NCBI GenBank assembly: GCA_017475045.1
Contig: JAFVGH010000043.1
Location: forward strand, 1 to 64,000
Reading direction: 5' to 3'
DNA length: 64,000 nt
Source: Fibrobacter sp.
Lineage (GTDB): Bacteria; Fibrobacterota; Fibrobacteria; Fibrobacterales; Fibrobacteraceae
Shown here: positions 8,054 through 15,580 of the stretch, one piece after another
How positions within the stretch are numbered: position 1 is the first letter of the stretch
How the letters are laid out: each line of letters begins with the position of its first letter
The notes under the pieces: model-generated
Told to the model about the DNA's origin: nothing
What the model saw: the letters and a program-made list of their open reading frames with translations, nothing else
The model's database searches: none
Made by a program: the position numbers and the translations under genes

Positions 8054-9079
8054 TTAATCTCTGAACTTCACCTGCTTGGTGCCGGCGACGACTTCGCCGA
8101 TCTGCACCCACTTCTCGCCCTTGGCTTCGAGGTGTGCCGTAACTTCGGCCTTGTCTGCCGGGTCGATGAAGATGAGCATGCCCATGCCCATGTTGAAGGT
8201 GGAGTACATCTCGTCCTTCTCCACGGAGCCGGCCTGCTGGATGAGCTTGAAGATCATCGGCGGATCCCACGTGGTGCGGTCGATAATCACGTCGACGTTG
8301 TCCGGGAGGATACGCGGGATGTTGCCCTGGTAGCCCGAACCCGTAATGTGGGCGAGGCCCTGGATAATCTTCTTGTTGCAGAGGTCGATGAGACTCGGGT
8401 AGTAGCTGCGGTGCGGGGTCGCAAGCGCTTCGCCGATGGACTTGTCCATGCCGTCCACGACGGTGTCAACCTTGTAGCCAGCCACATCGAACAGCACCTT
8501 ACGGGCGAGAGAGTAGCCGTTAGTGTGGAGTCCGGTGGAGGGCAGGCCGAGGATAATGGTACCCGGCTTGATCTTCTTGCCGTCAATGATGTTCTCGCGT
8601 TCCACGACGCCGACGATAGTGCCGGAAATGTCGTAGTCGCCCGGGCCGTAGAAGCCCGGCATTTCGGCAGTTTCACCGCCGATAAGCACGAGGTCGTTCT
8701 CGCGGCAGGCCTTGGCCATACCGGCAACGAGTTTGTCCATAACGCCCGGTTCCAGGCGGCCAGTAGCCACGTAGTCCAAGAAGAACAGCGGACGTGCACC
8801 CTGCACCAGGATGTCGTCGCAGCAGTGGTTCACGATGTCCTGGCCCGGCAGTTCGTGCGTGCCCATTTCGATATCGACCTTGAGCTTGGTGCCCACGCCG
8901 TCGACGGAACTCACGAGGACAGGGTCCTTCATGCCGAGGTGGTTGAGCGTGAAGAGGCCGCCGAAATTGCCGACGTCGCCCAGAACGCCCTGGTTGAATG
9001 TAGTACGTACGGATTTCTTGACACCGACCATCGCTTCGTCAGCTCGGGCCAGGGAAACTCCTGCGTCTGCGTAATTCAT
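8054..9079 (-). CDS. purM: phosphoribosylformylglycinamidine cyclo-ligase (AIR synthetase)
   Basis: Fifth step of purine synthesis: ATP-dependent closure of FGAM to AIR in the cytoplasm. The family N-terminus YADAGVSLARADEAM, the ATP/metal motif DGVGTKLKVDIEMG near residue 60 and the block GGETAEMPGFY near residue 138 are all present, and the C-terminal half carries the usual GSGYQGNIPRILP. The length of 341 aa is normal. ATG 9079 is chosen because AAAGGA precedes it; a start at 9097 would have no ribosome site. purF is 8.7 kb away, so the pur genes are scattered. Confidence 0.96.
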   Translation of the reverse strand: MNYADAGVSLARADEAMVGVKKSVRTTFNQGVLGDVGNFGGLFTLNHLGMKDPVLVSSVDGVGTKLKVDIEMGTHELPGQDIVNHCCDDILVQGARPLFFLDYVATGRLEPGVMDKLVAGMAKACRENDLVLIGGETAEMPGFYGPGDYDISGTIVGVVERENIIDGKKIKPGTIILGLPSTGLHTNGYSLARKVLFDVAGYKVDTVVDGMDKSIGEALATPHRSYYPSLIDLCNKKIIQGLAHITGSGYQGNIPRILPDNVDVIIDRTTWDPPMIFKLIQQAGSVEKDEMYSTFNMGMGMLIFIDPADKAEVTAHLEAKGEKWVQIGEVVAGTKQVKFRD

Positions 9080-9118
9080 CTTTTTTCCTTTGCCCAAAAA
9101 AGGGCACTTTGTTTTGCC

Positions 9119-9922
9119 CTAACTACGGGCACCTTGTTTTTCGTCAATATTCCTGAGCGCATCCAAGATGAGGCTCGTGGTATCGGCCATCTGGTTGATG
9201 TTCACCGTACCCGGCATCAGGTGCGTGTCGAGCTTGTACATGGAGTCGTCGCCCCACGAGAGGATATCCTCGAGGGCATCCTGGCCGGCATGCTTGCCGC
9301 ACTTGGCACAGCAGATGCGGCCATCCTGGAAGGCGACAAAGCCCGAACCCATCTGGGATTCGCAGATTACCGTACCGGTAATGCGGCTCTTTTCCATGGT
9401 CTGCGCAAAATCAATGAAGGGGAGCACCTTGCCCGAGGCAAGGAGCGAAAGGCGCTGGAACTCGTCGAACGCCTTGTTCTTGGCACGGAGGCTGTCACAA
9501 ACGACCTTGTACAGGAACACCATGATGTTCGGGTTCTTGTCAAGGAACTTCACGAATTCGGCCTTCGGGATATGGAGCACCGTACAGCCGTCTTCGGCGG
9601 CGATAATCGTATTGCTCGTAGGCTCGTTACAAAGGATGGACATCTCGGCGAAGCATGCACCACTTTCGATGTAGGCAACCACAGTGTAATGCCCGTCCGG
9701 CAGAATCTGACCGCACACCTGTGCACGGCCGCTTTGCATCACGCAGAAGGACTGCCCTTCCACGCCGCCCTGAATGATGATTTCACCAGCGTCATACTCG
9801 CGAATCTGGGCATTGAGCAACAAAAAGTCGGCACATTCACGCGGAACCTGCTGCAAGAAGGGAACCGAAGCCTCGTAACTTGAGGCAATCCAGCCACCGA
9901 TACCACTGGGAGTCTTAATCAT
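9119..9922 (-). CDS. cyclic-nucleotide-binding-domain protein with DUF4388-like C-terminus
   Basis: Likely a cytoplasmic signalling protein. Residues 30-145 fit a CNBD/Crp-type beta-roll: DAGEIIIQGGVEGQSFCVMQSG, then SGACFAEMSILCNEPTSNTIIAAED. There is no helix-turn-helix. Residues 165-250 (RITGTVICESQMGSGFVAFQDGRICCAKCGKHAGQDALEDILSW in part) resemble the DUF4388 (PATAN-like) domain of multi-component sensory proteins. Its ATG overlaps the stop of the upstream binding-protein gene by 4 bp, so the two are translationally coupled. The ligand cannot be predicted. Confidence 0.75.
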   Translation of the reverse strand: MIKTPSGIGGWIASSYEASVPFLQQVPRECADFLLLNAQIREYDAGEIIIQGGVEGQSFCVMQSGRAQVCGQILPDGHYTVVAYIESGACFAEMSILCNEPTSNTIIAAEDGCTVLHIPKAEFVKFLDKNPNIMVFLYKVVCDSLRAKNKAFDEFQRLSLLASGKVLPFIDFAQTMEKSRITGTVICESQMGSGFVAFQDGRICCAKCGKHAGQDALEDILSWGDDSMYKLDTHLMPGTVNINQMADTTSLILDALRNIDEKQGARS

Positions 9923-11265
9923 AATGCAAAATTATAAATATTTCTATACCATTTGTAGGGGTGGCCCTCCGAGATGTTGCCGGAATCACCCTCTTTTATG
10001 CCAAAAATGCATTCATGCAGATTCTGGACCAGTTCCACCGGCCTCGAAACCGCGCTCTCGAAAAAGTCGTTGCCGCCACCCGCACTCTTGCGGGCATCGT
10101 TCTGGCATACGCGCTTCGTGCGGAACGGCTTCAGGCGTGCAAGCCTGGGTTCTGCCGCAAGGATGTCTTCGGGCGTGCCGTATATGCTAGGGTTCACCCA
10201 CACGTCGGCGCTGTCGGCCACCGCGAAAATCTCCTCGAGCGAGAACTTAAGTTCGCGGGTGGTATCGCTGGCCCACAGGTAGCAGCCGCCCGCCTGCCTG
10301 ATGAGGCTTGCAGTGTAGCTCCTTCCGCCGGGCGCATACCACACACCGCCGTAGGCCATGCCCGCGATTACGCGCGGGCCGTTTTCCCTGCAGGCTGCAA
10401 GCGGGTCCGATTCCTTCTTCGCCATCTCGGGGATTACCTGCGCATACGGTTTAACGACCTGCGCCGCCTGCGGCAGCGCGCCGAAGAGTTTTGCGAACAA
10501 ACTAATCCACTCGAATTTCGCGAACGGGTTGTTCTCCTGCCATTCCGATGTAAGCATGAGCGGCACCCCGAGGGTGGCAAGCCTGTCGTAGTCATCGTAC
10601 GCGCCGCCCGTAGCAAAAGTCATCACCAGGTCGGGCTTGAGCGAGACTACCTTCTCGAGCGATACCTGCGGCCCGTTGCCCACCTCGAGAATCTCGCCGG
10701 CAGTGACCCTTGCCGCCAGCGCGCTATCCACGATGTAGGCGCCGGCGCCAACACCCACTATGCGGTCTTCGACCCCAAGGCGCAGCATGAACCCGAGTTG
10801 CGCCGACGAGAGCACCACCGCCCGGCGTACCGGCACCCGGACGACGGTCGCGCCCTGCCATTCCCTGCCCGCGGTAAGCCGCCTGAGCCGAGCGGTATCG
10901 GCCATGAAGGCGGAATCTGCCAGCACAAAGCGCTTCACGAGGGTATCGCGCCCCACTTCGGAGCGAATTTCGACCAGGCTCTGGCCACAGGAACTGCCCC
11001 TGCGGAAAAGATTGCTGTAGAACTGGGGAGCAAACTGCACGGAATCCGAGCACATGGCCTCGCCATCTACCCTGCCCTCACGGGAATCGCCTCCGCCGCA
11101 GGCACAAATCGCAAGGCAGATTGCCGCCCAAAAGGCTCCCCCGGGCACAATTTGACTCAACCGCCCCCCCTGGAACGACCTCAAAAAAGCACGTAAATCG
11201 TTGATTTTTAACACCTTATGAAAATTTTCAATGCACATTCGCAAAACATAATGTATTTTATACAT
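9919..11265 (-). CDS. lipoprotein ABC-transporter substrate-binding protein (BtuF/FepB-like)
   Basis: Class III periplasmic binding protein for a metal chelate, cobamide or haem. After an unusually long N-terminus, a hydrophobic stretch ends AICLAICAC, a lipoprotein cleavage site. The TroA-like fold shows VVLSSAQLGFMLRLGVEDRIVGVGAG, then VSLEKVVSLKPDLVMTF, then GGRSYTASLIRQAGG and VWVNPSIYG. ATG 11265 is preceded by AAGGA; some 50 residues before the hydrophobic core are odd for a signal peptide, so a later start is possible. No permease or ATPase gene is adjacent, so it must work with a transporter elsewhere. It is coupled to the CNBD gene. Confidence 0.78.
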   Translation of the reverse strand: MYKIHYVLRMCIENFHKVLKINDLRAFLRSFQGGRLSQIVPGGAFWAAICLAICACGGGDSREGRVDGEAMCSDSVQFAPQFYSNLFRRGSSCGQSLVEIRSEVGRDTLVKRFVLADSAFMADTARLRRLTAGREWQGATVVRVPVRRAVVLSSAQLGFMLRLGVEDRIVGVGAGAYIVDSALAARVTAGEILEVGNGPQVSLEKVVSLKPDLVMTFATGGAYDDYDRLATLGVPLMLTSEWQENNPFAKFEWISLFAKLFGALPQAAQVVKPYAQVIPEMAKKESDPLAACRENGPRVIAGMAYGGVWYAPGGRSYTASLIRQAGGCYLWASDTTRELKFSLEEIFAVADSADVWVNPSIYGTPEDILAAEPRLARLKPFRTKRVCQNDARKSAGGGNDFFESAVSRPVELVQNLHECIFGIKEGDSGNISEGHPYKWYRNIYNFAL

Positions 11266-11291
11266 CGTTAATTCCTTATACGGAGTCTTGT

Positions 11292-12146
11292 ATGAAGACA
11301 AAAATAGTTTACCTGGTCTCGCTCCTGTGCGCACTTACATTCGCTACCAGTGCCTTCGCGGATTCTGAATCCGGATTCTACGAGAAAGACCATATCCGCG
11401 GCTTCATCTCCATCGGCGCCGACTACCGCGGCATGTTCAGCAACTTCCACGAATACGTGAACACCGTCGGCCGCTACAACGGTGGCTTTGTCCTCGACAA
11501 CGAGGAAACCGGCAAAGAAGAAACCTACAGTTCCTCCATCTCGTATGCGGAATTCAATGACTGGTATATCGGGCTCCACATGAACGTCGGTGCCCAGTAC
11601 AAGCAGTTCCTCACCTGGTTCAACATCAACTTCATGCCGACCCAGATCTCTGAACGCCCGTCGCAGTACCTCACCGTTACCGGCGAAGAAACCGGCGACA
11701 CGCAGAAGGTGCCCCTGTTCGACGTGAAATGGTTCACCTACGGCGTGGACTGGATGTTCGGCTGGAAGCTCTTCGGCGAGAACACCGTCATCAACCTGAT
11801 TCCCTCCATCGGCTTCGGCTTCAACCTCATGAACATCCACCTCGCATCGCTGTATGCGTTCACCGACGACAGTGGCAACTACACCTACTCGCGCGACCGC
11901 TACTACAGCACCATGGACGCGACGTTCACCGCCGAACTCGAACTCCGCCTGGAATTCGACCCCATCGCCATCGGTATCTACGGCGGCTACCGCCATGTAG
12001 ACTACAGCGACCTCGAAATCGAAGACCATATCCTCGTGCGCACCCCGTTCGATACGGATAACGACGGCGACACCTGGTACGTGGGTCTGCGCGTCACCTG
12101 GATTTTCATGAGTGACTGGCAGAGGAAACAAGCGGACAAACTGTAA
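11292..12146 (+). CDS. putative outer-membrane beta-barrel protein
   Basis: No family recognised. A clean Sec signal peptide (cleavage after SAFA, about residue 23) is followed by about 260 residues rich in alternating aromatic and polar strands (FISIGADYRGMF, WYIGLHMNVGAQYK, FNINFMP, WFTYGVDWMFGWKL, IGIYGGYRHVDYS, TWYVGLRVTWIF), the pattern of a small outer-membrane barrel. GGAG lies ahead of the ATG. It is divergent from the binding-protein gene, with only 26 bp between the starts, and is closed by two terminators. Confidence 0.6.
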   Translation: MKTKIVYLVSLLCALTFATSAFADSESGFYEKDHIRGFISIGADYRGMFSNFHEYVNTVGRYNGGFVLDNEETGKEETYSSSISYAEFNDWYIGLHMNVGAQYKQFLTWFNINFMPTQISERPSQYLTVTGEETGDTQKVPLFDVKWFTYGVDWMFGWKLFGENTVINLIPSIGFGFNLMNIHLASLYAFTDDSGNYTYSRDRYYSTMDATFTAELELRLEFDPIAIGIYGGYRHVDYSDLEIEDHILVRTPFDTDNDGDTWYVGLRVTWIFMSDWQRKQADKL

Positions 12147-12184
12147 TAAGTCCACTCGCGACAAAATAATTCGCGCTTTAAACT

Positions 12185-12212
12185 GCCCCGGTTAAACCGG
12201 GGCTTTATTTTT
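12185..12212 (+). terminator. rho-independent terminator after the barrel gene
   Basis: GCCCCGGTT-AAA-CCGGGGC followed by TTTATTTTTT. Confidence 0.88.
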
Positions 12213-12240
12213 TACGGAATACCGCTCGCAATATGCTTGC

Positions 12241-12263
12241 AAAAAGCCCGTTACGGGCTTTTT
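12241..12263. terminator. second, symmetric terminator hairpin
   Basis: AAAAAGCCCG-TTA-CGGGCTTTTT is a near-perfect palindrome with A and T runs, so it can stop transcripts from both sides. It also lies just past the end of the minus-strand membrane gene. Confidence 0.8.
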
Positions 12264-12275
12264 CCCAATAAACAG

Positions 12276-12707
12276 TTATTGCAATAATTTAACCACTTGA
12301 ACCGCAAGATGAATTACATCATAATAAAAGGAGCGCAGGTACAAAAAAGCAAATATAATAAAGACTATTGGCATCCACTGACTTTTAGTATATATAATAT
12401 TTCCCGTCTTATCCGTATAATTTCCTCTACTGATTTTATAAGTATCAATCAAATTACATATTATCTGAATAAACATCAGAGAATACGCAATAAAATAAAA
12501 CCACACTGGGCCCGACTTATTCATCAACCCATTAAGACATGCAAAGGGCGTTCCACCCATAAGAAAATACACGCACGCCCTGCGATATCGACGGGCAATA
12601 ACACAATGCAGGCCAAGCCATCCGCCAACTATCGATGCAAAGAAAATCACATACCCCGAAATCTTTATTTTTGGCACCTCTTCCATCTCATTTTTTTGAT
12701 CCTTCAT
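12276..12707 (-). CDS. small membrane protein, TM2-domain-like
   Basis: About 143 aa with three to four hydrophobic helices. The segment YVIFFASIVGGWLGLHCVIARRYRRACVYFL has the short-loop layout of TM2-type proteins (helix, G-x-hG-hHxFY-like turn, helix), but the signature is weak. It ends with another helix near IVFIIFAFLYL. The gene is clearly richer in A and T than its neighbours, suggesting acquisition. The start is uncertain: ATG 12707 is preferred, 12755 is possible, and neither has a strong ribosome site. Confidence 0.55.
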   Translation of the reverse strand: MKDQKNEMEEVPKIKISGYVIFFASIVGGWLGLHCVIARRYRRACVYFLMGGTPFACLNGLMNKSGPVWFYFIAYSLMFIQIICNLIDTYKISRGNYTDKTGNIIYTKSQWMPIVFIIFAFLYLRSFYYDVIHLAVQVVKLLQ

Positions 12708-12843
12708 ATTTTCACTATTCCAATTCGTTAAAAAAACATTTTTACAATATAACAAAGAAGATGTTTTACTTCGGTGTTTATTTCCGCAAATTCATGGGCA
12801 AAATTGTTTACACAAGCACCCTGCCTGATTACCTAAATAGAAA

Positions 12844-13455
12844 TCATTCAGTGCAAAACAGCCCTCCGCTATCGTAGCAAATGCTGCGTTCGGCGACGCG
12901 GTCCATCGCCACGTAGCGCGTGGCGAGTTCCTGCAAGCCGGGGTCCGTGCGCCAGCGGACAAGGCGATTATCCTTCGTGTACGAAAACTGCCAGCCCAGC
13001 AAAAGCGTAGGCAGCCCCATCGAACGCAGCCTATCGGGCAATGGCGCATACTGTCCCTGCGTGCTGAGCAACACCACCGCATCCATCTTGTGGTAGCTCG
13101 CAAACGTCAGGGCATCTTCGAGCAGGCTCATGTTCGGCCTCACGCCCTCGGGCCCCACCTGGTCGCAGTAGTGTATCTGGAAACCCGCGAAACGCAGTTC
13201 CCGCTCAAAGCACGAAAGCCCCCATGAACCGCCGTACATGCGCGGGTCCTTGTACGGGTGGTAGTAATGGCAGTCCATCAGCGCATAGCTTGCTTCGGGC
13301 GCAAACGTCCGCAGCGCCTCCTGGCGGGCCCAGTTCTTGAGCGCGCGAAAATCAAGCCGGCAATGGAACGGGTGGTGGAACCTGTAGAACTCGTTCACCT
13401 TCTTTAGCGTATAGCCGTCGACAAAAAAGAAAAGCCGTAGCGGGTCTTTTTTCAT
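12844..13455 (-). CDS. NYN-domain (PIN-like) putative ribonuclease
   Basis: 203 aa with the LabA/NYN arrangement: a first strand with catalytic Asp (LFFFVDGYTLKK, Asp13), a second acidic block EDALTFASYHKMDAVVLLSTQGQYAPL and a following strand LPTLLLGW. NYN domains are metal-dependent RNases of the PIN superfamily. The substrate is unknown. GGAG-like AGTAACCC precedes the ATG, so the translation signal is weak. It is followed by the membrane gene on the same strand and preceded by the TPR gene. Confidence 0.65.
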   Translation of the reverse strand: MKKDPLRLFFFVDGYTLKKVNEFYRFHHPFHCRLDFRALKNWARQEALRTFAPEASYALMDCHYYHPYKDPRMYGGSWGLSCFERELRFAGFQIHYCDQVGPEGVRPNMSLLEDALTFASYHKMDAVVLLSTQGQYAPLPDRLRSMGLPTLLLGWQFSYTKDNRLVRWRTDPGLQELATRYVAMDRVAERSICYDSGGLFCTE

Positions 13456-13578
13456 GGGTTACTCCGTTTTAAAGTGTCTCTAACCTTAAAACGGGTTCAC
13501 CCCCCAAAATCAGCCGTAAATTTTTTGTTTACGTGCAGTTTTTACAAAACCATGCAGGATTTCCCTGCGCGGCACCCG

Positions 13579-14571
13579 CTAGTCGAGAACGTCGCGACTT
13601 TCGAGGTCGTCCACCAGCGAGCCCGGCATCCAGTGCCTGAGTTTCTTGAATTCCTGATCCTCGAGCGCCTTCTGCCAGCGCGCAGATTTTTCCTTGTCGC
13701 CCATGTCGGCATAGATGCGCACGAGGTTCATTACCGCACACCAGTAACGGATAGACTTGCCAGTACGTACAAGGTAATCGGCAGCGCTCTTTTCGTAGAT
13801 TGCCGCGGCCTCCTTATAACGCTTGAGCCTGTAGAGCATATCAGCCTTGACCTGCAAAAGCACCGGATGGTTCGGCACCTTGCCAAGGCCGCGCAACGAA
13901 AGCTTGAGGCCCGCATTGAAATCGCCCTTGTCGTAATGCATCCACACGAGCGAGGTAAGGAACAGCGGCCAGAAGCGCTTGGAATCCTTAGACGCGGAAT
14001 CGAGCACCGCCAGATATTCGCTGCGCCTGTCCGACTTGAAGGGCACCCAGCTGAAACTCTTGTCTATGTAGTAGGCGTATATCGCATAGAAGGCGCGAGC
14101 CTCCTGCTCGGGCGATTCTTCGAACAACTTAGCAGCGGAGCGGGTAGTCATCGCGCCCTTCACGGAGTGGCCCGACTCGGTCTGCACGTAGCCGAGTTCG
14201 AACTTGCGGAGAGCTTCCCACAGGCCAGTAGAGGCGCACTTCTCCAGGTTCGTGCCCGCAGTGACAAGCGCCGCCGTATCGCCAAGGTCGTCGTAGCGGC
14301 TCACCCGCACGATGTTTTCGAGCACGCAGCCCACACCATCGTCAGATGCGCGTACTTTGTTCGCAAGTTCCATCGCGCCCGCATAGTCCAACGCCATCGA
14401 GCGTTCTGTCATTTGCACCGCCTGCGTCATGAGCGGTTCGGGGAGCGCAAGCGTGGGCTGAGCAGGCTTGGATGTTTGCGAAGGCTGCGCACCAAAGGCG
14501 AGCGCGGCGGCAGTCAGCGCAACAAGCAGAATGCGTCCAATACGGTTCAAGAAAAAGTTCGGCACGGGCAT
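13579..14571 (-). CDS. secreted TPR-like protein of unknown function
   Basis: Starting at ATG 14571 gives MPVPNFFLNRIGRILLVALTAAALAFGA, a good signal peptide; the longer frame to 14661 adds an unlikely cysteine-rich stretch. The mature part is helical throughout, with TPR-like pairs such as ARAFYAIYAYYIDKSF, KGDFNAGLKLSLRGLGKVPNHPVLLQVKADMLYRL and YKEAAAIYEKSAADYL. Probably a periplasmic scaffold protein. Confidence 0.6.
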   Translation of the reverse strand: MPVPNFFLNRIGRILLVALTAAALAFGAQPSQTSKPAQPTLALPEPLMTQAVQMTERSMALDYAGAMELANKVRASDDGVGCVLENIVRVSRYDDLGDTAALVTAGTNLEKCASTGLWEALRKFELGYVQTESGHSVKGAMTTRSAAKLFEESPEQEARAFYAIYAYYIDKSFSWVPFKSDRRSEYLAVLDSASKDSKRFWPLFLTSLVWMHYDKGDFNAGLKLSLRGLGKVPNHPVLLQVKADMLYRLKRYKEAAAIYEKSAADYLVRTGKSIRYWCAVMNLVRIYADMGDKEKSARWQKALEDQEFKKLRHWMPGSLVDDLESRDVLD

Positions 14572-14837
14572 AAATCCACAATAATTCAACGCCCCAAATA
14601 TACAAATAGAGCCACAGGCGAGTGTAATCGCGGCCCTTGCCGGCTCAAAATATTCATCCAAAGTGGAATAAGTTTTTTCTTGTTGTATATTACAAATAAA
14701 GTAATAAAAAGTGCGACACGTATCGCATTGATATTCAAAAAGTTAGGTGAAATTTCCAACCTGGCAAATCTCCTGGAACCCGCACAGTTGCTGGGTTTGC
14801 GCCGATTCTTACATATTCGCTATTTGACGCCCGTCAC

Positions 14838-14867
14838 TTGCCTCCCGAGGGGCGTAAAATCTATAAT
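14838..14867 (+). promoter_or_regulatory. candidate promoter for the 79-aa gene
   Basis: TTGCCT (14838-14843), an 18-bp spacer and TATAAT (14862-14867) lie 110 bp upstream of the next plus-strand start. The 14572-14976 interval otherwise shows no gene. Confidence 0.4.
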
Positions 14868-14976
14868 AAGAACAAGTAATCAACAATCTTTTAACAGCTG
14901 CGCCACCAACAGCCACGGCAGAGCAAGACCGGCGCAGCAAACCTGTAGAACATTGCGATAACCATATGGGGAAAAC

Positions 14977-15216
14977 ATGAAACCGATCCATAAGACATCC
15001 GCGATATCCTTCTACCTGATCAACTCCGGGTTCCAGGTTTTCAAGAACCGCGTCTGCGAGGAACTCGGAGCCATCAGCAGCATCTCGCTCGAATCGCTTA
15101 TCGACGACGCAAGCCTTCAGTCTTTCTACCGTGCAGGAGAATCAGCCGACTTCGTGGCCGCAAGCATCGCTGGCCCGAATATCGAGTTCGATGACGATTA
15201 CGCCGACGCCGGCTAG
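14977..15216 (+). CDS. small acidic protein, unknown
   Basis: 79 aa, not recognised. Basic N-terminus (MKPIHKTSAISFYL), a helical middle with a run of alternating Ser/Leu/Glu (ISSISLESLIDDASLQSFY) and an acidic end (NIEFDDDYADAG). GGGGA lies 6 bp before the ATG. No signal peptide and no membrane helix. The basic-leader, acidic-core look leaves a peptide-precursor role open, but no modification enzyme is adjacent. Confidence 0.5.
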   Translation: MKPIHKTSAISFYLINSGFQVFKNRVCEELGAISSISLESLIDDASLQSFYRAGESADFVAASIAGPNIEFDDDYADAG

Positions 15217-15270
15217 AGACTTTTTAGCATCTAGCCTTTTCTCGCATTTCGCCCTCCTTTTTGGGCTTTT

Positions 15271-15479
15271 CGACAGACTAAATGGGCACCTCCCCCCATT
15301 TAGTCCGTAATTTTACATACAAATTAATCGAAACTGCCGGTTTTTTCCACGAAAGATGGCGTTAAACGGCGTATTTGACGCGAATTTTGCGTTAAACAGC
15401 GGGTAAATCGCCAAATTTCACTACAGACAAACTAAAATCTTACGGACTAAAACGCAGCCCCCTCGCATTTAGTCTGTCG
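15271..15479. repeat. 209-bp nested inverted-repeat element
   Basis: The outer ends CGACAGACTAAATG and CATTTAGTCTGTCG are perfect inverted repeats. Just inside, ATTTAGTCCGTAA (15298) pairs with TTACGGACTAAAA (15441). Each 40-bp end is also a hairpin by itself (for example GACTAAATGGG at 15276 with CCCATTTAGTC at 15295). The centre has two copies of GCGTTAAAC(G/A)GCG. No reading frame. It fills most of the gene-free stretch 15217-15580, which also has the perfect palindrome TTGCGCGGCGCCGCGCAA at 15507-15524. It has the shape of a miniature mobile or structured-RNA element. Confidence 0.7.
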
Positions 15480-15580
15480 TTTTAGCCATTTCGGGCATTT
15501 TGCGGGTTGCGCGGCGCCGCGCAACTATTGTCGCGCGGCCATTGTGCACTTGTGCGGATTACTTGCGTGGGCGCCTGGCG

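Noticed and set aside
8018..9883. 621-codon plus-strand frame across purM and the CNBD gene
   Set aside because: It runs antisense through two well-supported genes and its protein is a low-complexity Val/His/Glu mirror pattern.
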